Positions 1-8,368 of a stretch of 64,000 nucleotides of DNA are shown piece by piece (position 1 is the stretch's first letter; each line of letters opens with the position of its first letter). The notes under the pieces were generated by a model that searched no databases, was not told where the DNA came from, and was given only the letters and a program-made list of their open reading frames with translations. This DNA comes from Microbacterium sp. Leaf151 (GTDB lineage: Bacteria > Actinomycetota > Actinomycetes > Actinomycetales > Microbacteriaceae). A program made the position numbers and the translations under genes. The stretch spans positions 310,001-374,000 of the forward strand of contig NZ_LMOR01000002.1 in the NCBI RefSeq assembly GCF_001424225.1, given 5' to 3'.

Positions 1-649
1 ACTGGATGATCGCGAGGTCATCGGCCGCGGGGCCGGGATGCGAGGCCGGAAGCGCCGTGTGCCGGACGAGATCGTCCCAGTCGACCGCGCCTTTCGTCTT
101 CGCATGGAGTGCCGACCGCGACCGCCGTGCCTTGGCGAGCGGAAGTCGGAGGGCGAGACGCGTCATCAGGGGCATCGCGCGGGTCACGTCGACCGAGACG
201 AGCGTGTCGACGCGGAGGTCGACGGGGAACTCCTGCACCGTCGCGACGACCTTGCTCCACACGATCGCGTGCTTCGCACCGTGGTCTTCGAACTGCTTGC
301 GCAGTTCGCGCGGGGTGTAGAGCGGATTGTGTTCGACCACCACTGCGCCCAGGCGCAGCACCGCGTAGAAGGCGACGATGTGCTGCGGACAGTTCGGCAG
401 CACGATGGCGACGGGATCCCCCGCACGGACACCCTGGGCCGCCAAGGCGGCAGCTGCGCGCGCGATCTGCTCGGAGAGCTCGGCGTAGGTCGTCTCCCGT
501 CCGAAGAACTGCAGGGCAGGGGCGTCGGGATAATCGCGGACGGACGCGTCGACGATGTCGATGAGCGAACCGCTCTGCGGGGCCAGGTCTTCCGGCACCC
601 CCGCGGCGTAGCTCGTGGTCCAGGGTCGCGGCGGATCGAAGCTCGTCAC
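1..649 (-). CDS. Long-chain acyl-CoA synthetase (AMP-forming), N-terminal part
   Basis: Acyl-activating enzyme of the ANL superfamily, which couples a carboxylic acid to CoA through an acyl-adenylate. Only the first 216 residues are present because the gene runs off the left edge. The stretch PNCPQHIVAFYAVLRLGAVV around residue 80 and the following NPLYTPRELRKQFEDHGAK are typical of the N-terminal domain of FadD-like long-chain acyl-CoA synthetases. The ATP-binding loop and adenylation motif are outside the window, so chain-length preference cannot be judged. The GTG at 649 is chosen because TAGGCT lies six bases upstream and VTSFDPPRPW aligns with the usual short N-terminus. Transcribed divergently from gatC. 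Confidence 0.85.
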   Translation of the reverse strand, partial: MTSFDPPRPWTTSYAAGVPEDLAPQSGSLIDIVDASVRDYPDAPALQFFGRETTYAELSEQIARAAAALAAQGVRAGDPVAIVLPNCPQHIVAFYAVLRLGAVVVEHNPLYTPRELRKQFEDHGAKHAIVWSKVVATVQEFPVDLRVDTLVSVDVTRAMPLMTRLALRLPLAKARRSRSALHAKTKGAVDWDDLVRHTALPASHPGPAADDLAIIQ

Positions 650-655
650 CCGGCC

Positions 656-661
656 AGCCTA
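656..661 (-). promoter_or_regulatory. -10 element, leaderless acyl-CoA ligase
   Basis: TAGGCT on the minus strand, six bases before the GTG at 649; no space for a ribosome-binding site. Confidence 0.6.
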
Positions 662-791
662 GAACGCGGGCTGTTCCCGCCGGCCGACCTGTCCACAGCC
701 GACGAGGAACGATCGGTCACCCGGTTCCCGGGGGACGGGAATCGACGCGCACCCCATCCACCGCGGTCCCGGGTGTCGGCGACGCGCGAAC

Positions 792-797
792 TAGACT
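792..797 (+). promoter_or_regulatory. -10 element, leaderless gatC
   Basis: TAGACT followed by six bases and the GTG of gatC at 804, placing the predicted transcript start on the start codon. Confidence 0.6.
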
Positions 798-803
798 CGA
801 CGG

Positions 804-1103
804 GTGTCTGAAATCACCCCTGATCTCGTGCGCCATCTCGGTGTGCTCGCTCGGATCCAGTTGAGCGACGAAGAGGTGCAGAGCCTCACCGGCCAACTGG
901 ATGCCATCGTCGACAACATCGCGAAGGTGTCCGAGGTCGCGACCCCGGATGTCGTCGCGACGAGCCACCCGATCCCGCTCGAGAACGTCTTCCGCCCCGA
1001 CGTCGTGCAGCCGCAGCTGACGCGCGAGCAGGTGCTGCAGAACGCGCCCGACCAAGCCGACGGCCGTTTCCGCGTCACCGCGATCCTGGGGGAGGAACAG
1101 TGA
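804..1103 (+). CDS. gatC: Asp-tRNA(Asn)/Glu-tRNA(Gln) amidotransferase subunit C
   Basis: Smallest subunit of the GatCAB complex, which amidates mischarged Glu-tRNA(Gln) (and Asp-tRNA(Asn) in some species); GatC wraps around GatA and holds it against GatB. The 99-residue length is normal. The first helix [16 protein letters not shown] and the central segment [10 protein letters not shown] are family hallmarks. The GTG start is supported by the -10 box six bases upstream. First gene of gatC-gatA-gatB; 64 bases separate it from gatA. Confidence 0.95.
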   Translation: MSEITPDLVRHLGVLARIQLSDEEVQSLTGQLDAIVDNIAKVSEVATPDVVATSHPIPLENVFRPDVVQPQLTREQVLQNAPDQADGRFRVTAILGEEQ

Positions 1104-1167
1104 CCGGCAACATCCCGTCGACGACCGACCTCGTGTGCACTGCGTCCGCGAAGAAGGAGCAGGGACG

Positions 1168-2709
1168 ATGAGCGATCTCACCCGCCTGACCGCAGCCGAG
1201 CTGGCCGCGAAGCTCTCGGCATCCGAGGTGTCCAGCGTCGAAGCCACGCAGGCGCATCTCGACCGCATCGCCGCCGTCGACGGTGACGTCCACGCCTTCC
1301 TCCACGTCAGTGACCACGCGCTCGACGTCGCGCGCGACATCGACCGCCGCCGCGCCGCCGGTGAGCCGCTGCACGAGCTGGCCGGTGTTCCCCTGGCGGT
1401 GAAAGACGTCCTGGTCACCACCGACATGCCCTCCACGAGCGGATCGAAGATCCTCGAGGGCTACATGTCGCCCTACGACGCCACTGTCGTTGCGCGCTCG
1501 CGCGCTGCGGGCCTGGTTCCGCTGGGCAAGACCAACATGGACGAGTTCGCGATGGGCTCCTCCACCGAGTTCTCGGCATACGGCCCCACCCGGAACCCGT
1601 GGGATCTCGACCGCATCCCCGGAGGCTCCGGCGGTGGGTCGGCCGCGGCCGTCGCCGCTTTCGAGGCGCCGCTCGCCCTCGGCTCCGACACCGGCGGCTC
1701 GATCCGCCAGCCTGCGCACGTCACCGGCACGGTGGGCGTGAAGCCGACCTACGGCGGAGTGAGCCGGTACGGCGCCATCGCGCTGGCATCCAGCCTCGAT
1801 CAGGTCGGGCCGGTCACCCGCACCGTGCTCGACGCGGGACTGCTGCACGACGTCATCGGCGGACACGACGCGAACGACTCGACCTCGCTCTCTGACGCGT
1901 GGCCGTCGTTCGCCGCGGCCGCCCGCGAGGGTGCGACGGGTCAGGTGCTGAAGGGACTCAGGGTCGGCGTCGTCCGCGAGCTCGACGGCAGCGGCTTCCA
2001 GTCGGGTGTCACCGCGTCGTTCCGTGCGGCGCTGTCGGCGATGGAGGCACAGGGGGCCGAGATCGTCGAGATCAGCGCGCCGCACTTCGAATACGGCGTG
2101 GCCGCCTACTACTTGATCCTCCCCGCCGAGGCGTCGAGCAATCTCGCGAAGTTCGACTCCGTGCGCTTCGGCATGCGTGTGAACCCGCGGGGCGCGGCCA
2201 CCGTCGAGAACGTCATGGCCGCGACCCGCGACGCCGGCTTCGGCCCCGAGGTCAAGCGACGCATCATCCTCGGCACCTACGCCCTGTCGGCCGGCTACTA
2301 CGACGCCTATTACGGCAGCGCGCAGAAGGTGCGCACGCTCATCCAGCAGGACTTCGACGCGGCCTTCGGCCAGGTCGACGTCATCGCGACCCCGTCGGCA
2401 CCGACCACGGCGTTCCGCATCGGCGAGAAGATCGACGACCCGCTGCAGATGTACCTGAACGACATCACGACGATCCCGGCGAACCTCGCGGGAGTCCCGG
2501 GCATCTCCATCCCCAGCGGCCTCGCCGAAGAAGACGGTCTGCCCGTTGGCATCCAATTCCTCGCCCCCGCCCGCGAAGACGCCCGTCTGTACCGTGTCGG
2601 CGCGGCGCTCGAAGCGCTGCTGGTCGACCAATGGGGCGGACCGCTGCTGGATCGTGCCCCCTCTCTCACCCTTCGACAGGCTCAGGGACCGAAGGCAGGA
2701 TTGATCTGA
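1168..2709 (+). CDS. gatA: Asp-tRNA(Asn)/Glu-tRNA(Gln) amidotransferase subunit A
   Basis: Glutaminase subunit that releases ammonia from glutamine for the kinase/amidase site in GatB. The amidase-signature triad is intact and at the textbook positions: Lys79 (AVKDVL), cis-Ser154 in the GGSGGGS loop and nucleophile Ser178 in [10 protein letters not shown]. The ATG at 1168 is preferred over an in-frame GTG at 1135 because AAGGAG (1153-1158) is ten bases before it. 513 residues. The last codons (LRQAQGP and following) are encoded by a copy of an intergenic repeat at 2669-2690, so the C-terminus looks extended or replaced. The stop TGA overlaps the gatB ATG (TGATG), implying coupled translation. 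Confidence 0.96.
   Translation: MSDLTRLTAAELAAKLSASEVSSVEATQAHLDRIAAVDGDVHAFLHVSDHALDVARDIDRRRAAGEPLHELAGVPLAVKDVLVTTDMPSTSGSKILEGYMSPYDATVVARSRAAGLVPLGKTNMDEFAMGSSTEFSAYGPTRNPWDLDRIPGGSGGGSAAAVAAFEAPLALGSDTGGSIRQPAHVTGTVGVKPTYGGVSRYGAIALASSLDQVGPVTRTVLDAGLLHDVIGGHDANDSTSLSDAWPSFAAAAREGATGQVLKGLRVGVVRELDGSGFQSGVTASFRAALSAMEAQGAEIVEISAPHFEYGVAAYYLILPAEASSNLAKFDSVRFGMRVNPRGAATVENVMAATRDAGFGPEVKRRIILGTYALSAGYYDAYYGSAQKVRTLIQQDFDAAFGQVDVIATPSAPTTAFRIGEKIDDPLQMYLNDITTIPANLAGVPGISIPSGLAEEDGLPVGIQFLAPAREDARLYRVGAALEALLVDQWGGPLLDRAPSLTLRQAQGPKAGLI
2671..2690 (+). repeat. REP-like repeat copy inside gatA 3' end
   Basis: CTTCGACAGGCTCAGGGACC, the same core as the palindromic element at 54594-54642 and, degenerate, at 5821-5840. 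Here it is read as the gatA C-terminal codons LRQAQGP. A mobile-type repeat within an essential gene's coding end is unusual. Confidence 0.7.
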
Positions 2710-4226
2710 TGGCCAAAGACGCACTCATGGACTTCGACGAGGCGCTCGAGCTCTTCGAACCCGTCCTCGGCTTCGAGGTGCACGTCGAGTTGAACACCGC
2801 CACCAAGATGTTCTCGGCGGCACCCAACCCGGCCAACGAGGCCAACCACGGCGCAGAGCCCAACACGCTCGTCGCCCCCGTCGACATGGGACTCCCGGGT
2901 GCCCTCCCGGTGGTCAACCAGGAGGCGATCCGCTCCTCGATCAGCCTCGGCCTCGCCCTCGGCTGCTCGATCGCTCCGTCGAGCCGCTTCTCGCGGAAGA
3001 ACTACTTCTACCCCGACCTCGGGAAGAACTACCAGATCTCCCAGTACGACGAGCCGATCGCCTTCGAGGGCTCGGTCGACGTCGAACTCGCCGACGGGAC
3101 GATCGTGACGATCCCGATCGAACGGGCGCACATGGAGGAGGACGCGGGAAAGCTCACCCACATGGGAGGCTCGACCGGTCGCATCCAGGGTGCGGAGTAT
3201 TCGCTGGTCGACTACAACCGCGCCGGAGTCCCCCTCGTCGAGATCGTCACCAAGCCCATCTTCGGTGCCGAGCACTCGGCTCCCGACCTGGCGAAGGCCT
3301 ATGTCGCGACCATCCGCGACATCGTCCGCGGACTCGGCATCTCGGAGGCGAAGCTCGAGCGCGGCAACCTGCGCTGTGACGCGAACGTGTCGCTGCGCCC
3401 CCGCGGTCAGGAGAAGCTGGGCACCCGCACCGAGACGAAGAACGTCAACTCGATGCGCTCGGTCGAGAGAGCGGTGCGTTACGAGATCCAGCGGCAGGCC
3501 GCGATCCTCGCCAAGGGCGGCACGATCACGCAGGAGACGCGGCACTGGCACGAGGACACCGGGCGCACCTCGCCCGGCCGTCCCAAGTCGGATGCCGACG
3601 ACTACCGCTACTTCCCCGAGCCTGATCTGCTGCCCGTGGTCCCCGCGCCGGCGCTCATCGAAGAGCTGCGCGCAGCTCTCCCCGAGCCGCCGGCCACTCG
3701 CCGTCGCCGTCTGAAGGCCGAATGGGGCTTCACCGACCTGGAGTTCCAGGACGTCGCGAACGGTGGACTGCTCGACGCCGTCGCCGAGACCGTCGCGGCG
3801 GGTGCCGCCCCCGCGGCCGCTCGAAAGTGGTGGACCGGTGAGATCACCCGCGTCGCCAACACCCAGGAGCGCGACGCCGCCGACCTCGTGTCGCCCGGCA
3901 ACGTCGCCGCGCTCCAGAAGCTCGTCGACGCGGGAACCCTCACCGACAAGCTCGCGCGCCAGGTGCTCGAGGGCGTCATCGCCGGCGAAGGAACACCGCA
4001 GGAGGTCGTCGACTCGCGCGGTCTCGCGGTCGTCTCCGACGACGGGGCGCTCATCGCGGCGATCGACACCGCCCTCGCCGCTCAGCCCGATGTGCTCGCG
4101 AAGATCCGCGACGGCAAGGTGCAGGCAGCCGGCGCCGTCATCGGCGCGGTCATGAAGGCCATGAGAGGTCAGGCCGACGCCGCGCGTGTACGCGAGCTCG
4201 TGCTGGAGCGCGCCGCCGCGCTGTGA
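2709..4226 (+). CDS. gatB: Asp-tRNA(Asn)/Glu-tRNA(Gln) amidotransferase subunit B
   Basis: Subunit that binds and phosphorylates the mischarged tRNA and carries out transamidation using ammonia channelled from GatA. 505 residues. It shows the GatB/PET112 core (FEVHVELNT near residue 20, [21 protein letters not shown] near 100, the [16 protein letters not shown] segment near 215, [10 protein letters not shown] near 300) followed by the helical YqeY-like tail ([11 protein letters not shown] onward, ending [11 protein letters not shown]). The start overlaps the gatA stop by one base, so expression is coupled to gatA. A strong hairpin follows, ending the operon. Confidence 0.97.
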   Translation: MAKDALMDFDEALELFEPVLGFEVHVELNTATKMFSAAPNPANEANHGAEPNTLVAPVDMGLPGALPVVNQEAIRSSISLGLALGCSIAPSSRFSRKNYFYPDLGKNYQISQYDEPIAFEGSVDVELADGTIVTIPIERAHMEEDAGKLTHMGGSTGRIQGAEYSLVDYNRAGVPLVEIVTKPIFGAEHSAPDLAKAYVATIRDIVRGLGISEAKLERGNLRCDANVSLRPRGQEKLGTRTETKNVNSMRSVERAVRYEIQRQAAILAKGGTITQETRHWHEDTGRTSPGRPKSDADDYRYFPEPDLLPVVPAPALIEELRAALPEPPATRRRRLKAEWGFTDLEFQDVANGGLLDAVAETVAAGAAPAAARKWWTGEITRVANTQERDAADLVSPGNVAALQKLVDAGTLTDKLARQVLEGVIAGEGTPQEVVDSRGLAVVSDDGALIAAIDTALAAQPDVLAKIRDGKVQAAGAVIGAVMKAMRGQADAARVRELVLERAAAL

Positions 4227-4231
4227 GACAC

Positions 4232-4281
4232 CGGATGCCACGACCTCGGCCGTCATGAACGGCTCGGGGTCGTGGCATCCG
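4232..4281 (+). terminator. Hairpin after gatB
   Basis: Perfect 14-bp stem (4232-4245 with 4268-4281, arms CGGATGCCACGACC) enclosing a smaller GCCGT/ACGGC stem. There is no T-run, which is common for actinobacterial terminators. The arms carry GGATGCC and GGCATCC. Confidence 0.7.
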
Positions 4282-4345
4282 TCGTTCCGTCAAGGGTCGG
4301 CGGCCGGGCGAGCCCCGGCCCCGGCCCGATGTCGGAGGTCCGGGA

Positions 4346-4351
4346 GACAAT
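4346..4351 (+). promoter_or_regulatory. Candidate -10 element of dinB
   Basis: GACAAT six bases before the ATG at 4358; it departs from TAnnnT at the first base only. No LexA-type operator is obvious in the 130-bp gap. Confidence 0.45.
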
Positions 4352-4357
4352 GGAAGC

Positions 4358-5614
4358 ATGGGACGCGGAGACGGCACGGGGCGCATCGTCTCGCGCGCCG
4401 ACGCCGATGACACCGGCACGGGCATCCTGCACGTCGACATGGATGCGTTCTTCGCATCTGTGGCCGTCCTCGACGACCCGTCGCTGGCGGGCAAGCCGCT
4501 GATCATCGGGGGATCCGAGGGCCGTGGCGTCGTCTCGAGCGCGTCCTATGAGGCCCGTCGGTACGGGGTCAAGTCGGCCATGCCCGTCGCCATCGCCCTT
4601 CGACTGTGCCCGACGGCGATCGTGGTCAATCCGCCGTACCACCGTTACACCGAGATGTCGCGTCAGGTGATGGCACTCTTTCACGACGTCACTCCTCTGG
4701 TCGAACCCCTCTCGATCGACGAGGCCTTCCTCGACGTCCGCGGCGCGCGGCGGCTCTGGGGCAGCCCCGGCACCATCGCCCGCGAGCTGCGCGCCCGGGT
4801 GAGGGCAGAGACCGGACTCACCTGCAGCATCGGCGTGGCGGCGACCAAGCACGTGGCCAAGATGGCCTCGACGATCTCGAAGCCCGACGGGTTGCTCGTC
4901 GTGGCGGCGGCCGACACCGAAGCGTTCCTCCGACCCCGTTCGGTGCGGGCGCTGTGGGGCGTCGGCCCCAAGGCGGCCGAGGCGTTGGAGTCCCGCGGCA
5001 TCCGGCTCGTGTCCGACATCCTCGACACTCCGCGGCATGCCCTGGATCAGGTCCTGGGTGGCGCGATGGGCGAGCGGATCTGGCATCTGTCGCGGGGCAT
5101 CGATGCGCGCGAGGTGCACACGGGTCGCTCCGAGAAGAGCGTCGGTCACGAAGAGACTTTCCACACCGACATCTCCGACACCGCCACGCTCCACGTCGAA
5201 CTCCGACGCCTCGCCGACCGTGTCGGCGCGCGTCTGCGTGCCCAGCAGTACGAGGCGTCGACCATCTCCATCAAGGTGCGCTTCTCCGACTTCACGACGC
5301 TGAGCCGCTCGCGCACGCTGACCGAGCCCACCTCGGTCGGCCAGCGCATCGGCGACGCGGCGATCGAGCTGTTCGATTCCGTCGACCGCCGGCAGGCCGT
5401 GCGGCTCGTCGGAGTGCGCGGCGAGAAACTCAAGCCCGCGGCCATGGCGGCCACCCTCTGGGATGACGACGCCGAGTGGCGCCGCGTCGAGGGGGCGCTC
5501 GATGGGGCCACCGCCCGCTTCGGACGCGGCGCGGTGACACGCGGTTCGCTGCTGGGACCGTCACGGGGTGGGGGAGCGCTGCCGACGAACCCGCGGCCGT
5601 CGTACGACCACTGA
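4358..5614 (+). CDS. dinB: DNA polymerase IV (Y-family)
   Basis: Error-prone translesion polymerase that extends past damaged or mismatched template. 418 residues. Palm-domain motifs are present: HVDMDAFFASV (catalytic Asp near residue 28), YEARRYGVKSAM and SIDEAFLDV with the paired acidic residues near 125, followed by the HhH segment (LWGVGPKAAEALESRGI) and the little-finger domain (EKSVGHEETF, IKVRFSDFTTLSRS). The C-terminus has no clear clamp-binding QxxLF motif. Single gene with its own leaderless-type promoter after the gatB terminator. Confidence 0.95.
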   Translation: MGRGDGTGRIVSRADADDTGTGILHVDMDAFFASVAVLDDPSLAGKPLIIGGSEGRGVVSSASYEARRYGVKSAMPVAIALRLCPTAIVVNPPYHRYTEMSRQVMALFHDVTPLVEPLSIDEAFLDVRGARRLWGSPGTIARELRARVRAETGLTCSIGVAATKHVAKMASTISKPDGLLVVAAADTEAFLRPRSVRALWGVGPKAAEALESRGIRLVSDILDTPRHALDQVLGGAMGERIWHLSRGIDAREVHTGRSEKSVGHEETFHTDISDTATLHVELRRLADRVGARLRAQQYEASTISIKVRFSDFTTLSRSRTLTEPTSVGQRIGDAAIELFDSVDRRQAVRLVGVRGEKLKPAAMAATLWDDDAEWRRVEGALDGATARFGRGAVTRGSLLGPSRGGGALPTNPRPSYDH

Positions 5615-5918
5615 GTCGTCGGGACGCACGTGCCCTCCGCCGGGCTCAGGAACCTCGGTGCAGCGGTCTGGTGGGATGAATCCTTCCGATGGGCTCGGGG
5701 GGCTTCGGTACGGGTCCGTGCGGTCCCTTCGCGAGCTCACGAACTCCGATACAGCGGCTTGGCGAGACCGGCCCTCTTGACGCGCTCGGGGCCTCGGCGT
5801 GGCCCGGGTCCGCGCGGCCCCTTCGACGAGGTCGGGGACCCGGCTGGGACGTCGCACGCGCGCGAGCTCGATGCAACGCCCCTTCGACGCGACGGAGCCA
5901 CCCGCTACGGTGGTGCAC
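5615..5918. repeat. Intergenic region with degenerate repeats
   Basis: No gene seen. Two related 22-base segments lie at 5650-5671 and 5741-5762 (GAACCTCGGTGCAGCGGTCT and GAACTCCGATACAGCGGCTT at their cores). A degenerate copy of the CTTCGACAGGCTCAGGGACC element lies at 5821-5840 (16 of 20 bases). It reads as decayed REP-like DNA between dinB and the next promoter. Confidence 0.5.
5906..5911 (+). promoter_or_regulatory. -10 element, leaderless GerW-like gene
   Basis: TACGGT, seven bases before the ATG at 5919. Confidence 0.5.
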
Positions 5919-6239
5919 ATGCCCAACATTGCACTCGAACTCGGCAAGCAGTCCACCCACTTCGGCGTCTCCGCCGCATACGGCGAGCAGCAGGATGTCG
6001 ACGGCGTGCGCATCGTCCCCGTCGCCCTCGTGTGGGCCGGTTACGGCGGCGGCTCCGACGAGCAGGGCAACGGCGGTGGCGGGGGTGGCGGCTACACGTT
6101 GCCGCTCGGCGCCTACATCCGCCGCGGCGACGACCTGCGCTTCGATCCGAACCTCGTGTCGCTGCTCGCCGTCGGCATCCCGTTCGTGTGGGTCGCCGGT
6201 CGCGCGCTCAGCCGTGTCATCCGCGCCCTCAAGAAGTAA
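5919..6239 (+). CDS. GerW/YtfJ-like small protein
   Basis: 106-residue protein. Its layout resembles the YtfJ (GerW) family: a first half with conserved small/aliphatic residues (FGVSAAYGEQQDVDGVRIVPVALVWAGYG), a central glycine run (GGGGGGGYTLPLGAYI) and a C-terminal hydrophobic stretch (VSLLAVGIPFVWVAGRAL) that could anchor it in the membrane. In Bacillus the family is a spore-germination factor; in non-sporulating actinobacteria its role is unknown. The ATG is set by TACGGT seven bases upstream. The next gene overlaps or abuts it, suggesting one transcript. Family assignment is tentative. Confidence 0.6.
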   Translation: MPNIALELGKQSTHFGVSAAYGEQQDVDGVRIVPVALVWAGYGGGSDEQGNGGGGGGGYTLPLGAYIRRGDDLRFDPNLVSLLAVGIPFVWVAGRALSRVIRALKK

Positions 6240-6807
6240 CACCGATCCGATCGACGTCGCCCTCGGCGCGGCGGTGGTCGCGCTGGCCGACCGCGTCGCC
6301 GCCGTCGGAGCGTCCAACCCGGTGGTCGTGCTCGACGGCCGCAGCGGGGCCGGCAAGAGTTCTCTCGCCCGCCGGCTCGTCGCCGGCTGGCCCGGTCGGG
6401 ACCGCGTGCAGCTCGTCGCGCTCGATGACGTCTACCCGGGCTGGGACGGCCTCGCCGACGGCGTCGCCTACGCGCGCGAGAGCATCCTGCGCCCCCACGC
6501 GCGGGGGCTGATCGGGGTGTGGGAACGGTGGGACTGGGAGGCGGACGCACGGGCCGAGGCCCATGCGGTCGATCCGTCGCTGCCCCTCGTCGTCGAAGGT
6601 TCGGGTCTGCTCACACCGGAGGTCGCCGCCCTCGCCGACGTGTCGGTCTGGGTCGAGGCGCCGACCTCGTCGCGCAAAGCGCGCGCTCTGAGCCGCGACG
6701 GCGACACCTACCGTCCGCATTGGGACCGGTGGGCGCTTCAAGAAGACCATCACATCGCCGTGCACGACCCGGTTTCGCTCGCCTCGCTGGTCGTTCGGGT
6801 GCCGTAG
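6214..6807 (+). CDS. P-loop kinase-like ATP-binding protein
   Basis: Small nucleotide-binding protein resembling uridine/cytidylate kinase-type P-loop proteins of actinobacteria. The Walker A loop GRSGAGKS is at residues 42-49. LDDVYPGWDGLADGV follows a second strand, VVEGSGLLTPEVAALADVSVWVEAP forms the Walker B-like strand, and SRDGDTYRPHWDRWALQE is the typical end. No ATG exists at the 5' end. GTG 6214 (overlapping the previous gene by 26 bases) gives 197 residues; GTG 6274 would give 177 and is equally possible. The substrate is unknown. Confidence 0.7.
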   Translation: MSSAPSRSNTDPIDVALGAAVVALADRVAAVGASNPVVVLDGRSGAGKSSLARRLVAGWPGRDRVQLVALDDVYPGWDGLADGVAYARESILRPHARGLIGVWERWDWEADARAEAHAVDPSLPLVVEGSGLLTPEVAALADVSVWVEAPTSSRKARALSRDGDTYRPHWDRWALQEDHHIAVHDPVSLASLVVRVP

Positions 6808-6847
6808 CGTCGTCGTCCTCGACGCGTCGTCCATCATGCACACGCGG

Positions 6848-7330
6848 TCAGCGTCGGTCGAGGGCGGTCATCAACCCGTCGAGGCGGTAACCGATCCAGT
6901 CGTACACCCCGAAGCGCGGGTCGTCGGGCTGATGGTCGTCTTCGGTCTGGATGCCGAGCCGTGTCGCCAGCACCAGACGGACCGCCGACAGCGTCCGCAT
7001 CCATGCCAGGGCCTCGCCCTCGCCCAGCGCGACGGCGATCGTGGCATCCGGGTCGCTCGTGGGGTCGAGATCGGCGCCGTCGATGCCCAGGGTCCGGAGG
7101 ACCGTCGCGGCATCCTGCCCTCGACGCTCGAGGAGGTCGCCGCCCGTCAGTCGGCGGAATTCTCGACTCGCAGCCTCATCGTCGGGGTACGCATCGGGAA
7201 GCAGCCGCGTCACCGCGGGATCGGCGGCCGACCGGGTGTCGGCGAGGAGATCGCGGAACTGACCGACGATGCCGGCGAGGTGCAGAGCTTCGAGCCCGCT
7301 GATCTCGAGCACGACGATGCGCTCACTCAC
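6848..7330 (-). CDS. DUF2017 family protein
   Basis: 160-residue, mostly helical protein of the actinobacterial DUF2017 family, almost always found next to clpS. It opens VSERIVVLEISGLEALHLAGIVGQF and carries RLLPDAYPDDEAASREFRRLT, a conserved acidic/arginine segment, then DPRFGVYDWIGYRLDGLM at the end. No enzymatic motif is visible. The GTG start overlaps the clpS stop by four bases (GTGA), so it is co-translated with clpS and may act with the N-degron adaptor; that link is inference from context. Confidence 0.85.
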   Translation of the reverse strand: MSERIVVLEISGLEALHLAGIVGQFRDLLADTRSAADPAVTRLLPDAYPDDEAASREFRRLTGGDLLERRGQDAATVLRTLGIDGADLDPTSDPDATIAVALGEGEALAWMRTLSAVRLVLATRLGIQTEDDHQPDDPRFGVYDWIGYRLDGLMTALDRR

Positions 7331-7626
7331 GCCGGGTCCTTTCTGACAGTGGCCCAGAGGCCGAAGTCGTGCATGGCCTGCGTGTGCGCCTCCATCACCT
7401 CTCGGGGTCCGCGCGCGACGACCGCGTGGCCGTCGTGATGAACGGCGAGCATCAGACGGTGCGCGGTGGGGGCGTCGAAGCCGAAGTAGTTGCGGAAGAC
7501 GTGCGCGACGTAGCTCATCAGATTCACGGGGTCGTTCCACACGACGGTCTGCCACGTCGAGGGGGGCTGTTCCGACGGCGCCCGATCGGTTTCGGCGTCG
7601 AGGTCGGGCATGGTCAGGCCACCCAT
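7327..7626 (-). CDS. clpS: ATP-dependent Clp protease adaptor ClpS
   Basis: Adaptor that delivers substrates with destabilising N-terminal residues to ClpC/ClpA for degradation by ClpP. 99 residues. The core WQTVVWNDPVNLMSYVAHVF carries the NDPVN turn that recognises the N-degron, followed by MLAVHHDGHAVVARGPREVMEAH. The ATG at 7626 overlaps the upstream gene's stop (TGATG). Middle gene of a three-gene minus-strand operon. Confidence 0.95.
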   Translation of the reverse strand: MGGLTMPDLDAETDRAPSEQPPSTWQTVVWNDPVNLMSYVAHVFRNYFGFDAPTAHRLMLAVHHDGHAVVARGPREVMEAHTQAMHDFGLWATVRKDPA

Positions 7627-8075
7627 CACGCCCACCCGAGCTCGTGGAGCCGCTCGTCGTCGATGCCGTAGAAGTGGGCGATCTCGTGCACGAGGGTCGT
7701 GTGGATCTCATCGCGCAACTCGTCCTCGTCGGCGCACGCCGCGAGGTGGGGCTCGCGGTACAGGATGATGCGGTCGGGGAGTTCCCCCACGCCATATCGA
7801 TCGCGCTCGGTCAACGCCCACCCGTCGTACAGGCCCAGCAGGTCGAGGGAGCCGTCCTCGGGGCGGTCCTCGACGACGAAGACGACGTTGTCGAGGCCCT
7901 CGATCATGTCGTCGGGAAGCTGATCGAGCTCGTCCACCACGAGGCGTTCGAAAGCCTCGGCGTCGAGGGTGAGAGCGGGATGATCCTGGATGCCGTCACC
8001 GGTCGGCGTCGTGGCCCCCTCGCGCTCGGACGAGGTCGTCATGCTCCCCGCGTACGGGTCTTCGCCGTCGTGCAC
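7626..8075 (-). CDS. Metallopeptidase family protein (zincin-like)
   Basis: 149-residue protein with an HExxH zinc-site motif (LVHEIAHFYGIDD) at the C-terminal end and the conserved LPDRIILYREPHL strand before it, as in the short bacterial metallopeptidase family related to minimal gluzincins. Whether it is an active protease is not established. GTG 8075 is preferred over ATG 8042 because GGGAGG lies five bases before it, while a purine tract sits only one base before the ATG. First gene of the operon with clpS and the DUF2017 gene. Confidence 0.85.
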   Translation of the reverse strand: MHDGEDPYAGSMTTSSEREGATTPTGDGIQDHPALTLDAEAFERLVVDELDQLPDDMIEGLDNVVFVVEDRPEDGSLDLLGLYDGWALTERDRYGVGELPDRIILYREPHLAACADEDELRDEIHTTLVHEIAHFYGIDDERLHELGWA

Positions 8076-8141
8076 GCGAACCTCCCGGGGGTGTGTGGAG
8101 CACGTGGCCGGCTCCGGCGTCGGGTCGCTACTCCGTCGTCG

Positions 8142-8147
8142 ATTCTA
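8142..8147 (-). promoter_or_regulatory. -10 element of metallopeptidase-clpS-DUF2017 operon
   Basis: TAGAAT on the minus strand about 67 bases before the GTG at 8075. This operon has a real leader with a ribosome-binding site. Confidence 0.5.
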
Positions 8148-8177
8148 CGGGCGCGCGGTCCTCGCGGGCCGGAAACA

Positions 8178-8212
8178 CGAGAGCCCGGCGGAGTGTGTCC
8201 GCCGGGCTCTCG
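8178..8212 (-). terminator. Terminator of tRNA-His
   Basis: Perfect 15-bp stem (8178-8192 with 8198-8212) and five-base loop, downstream of tRNA-His on its strand and upstream of the metallopeptidase promoter. Confidence 0.75.
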
Positions 8213-8259
8213 ATGAGGGAGGAGCGTGCTTTTGCCCGATCTTCCTTTGGTTCGACTGG

Positions 8260-8333
8260 GGTGGCTAACGGGACTTGAACCCGCGACCCCCGCGACCACA
8301 ACGCGGTGCTCTACCGACTGAGCTATAGCCACC
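8260..8333 (-). tRNA. tRNA-His (GTG)
   Basis: Cloverleaf folds with anticodon loop TTGTGGT (anticodon GTG). The extra 5' G (8333) faces a discriminator C (8260), the identity feature of histidine tRNA. T-arm GCGGGTTCAAGTCCCG. CCA is not encoded. Confidence 0.95.
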
Positions 8334-8368
8334 ATGTGTCTGCCGCAGCAGACAACTGAACGATTATG

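Noticed and set aside
1899-4226. 775-residue frame fusing part of gatA's shadow to gatB
   Set aside because: GatB begins at the ATG overlapping the gatA stop; upstream residues are an Arg-rich out-of-frame shadow of gatA.
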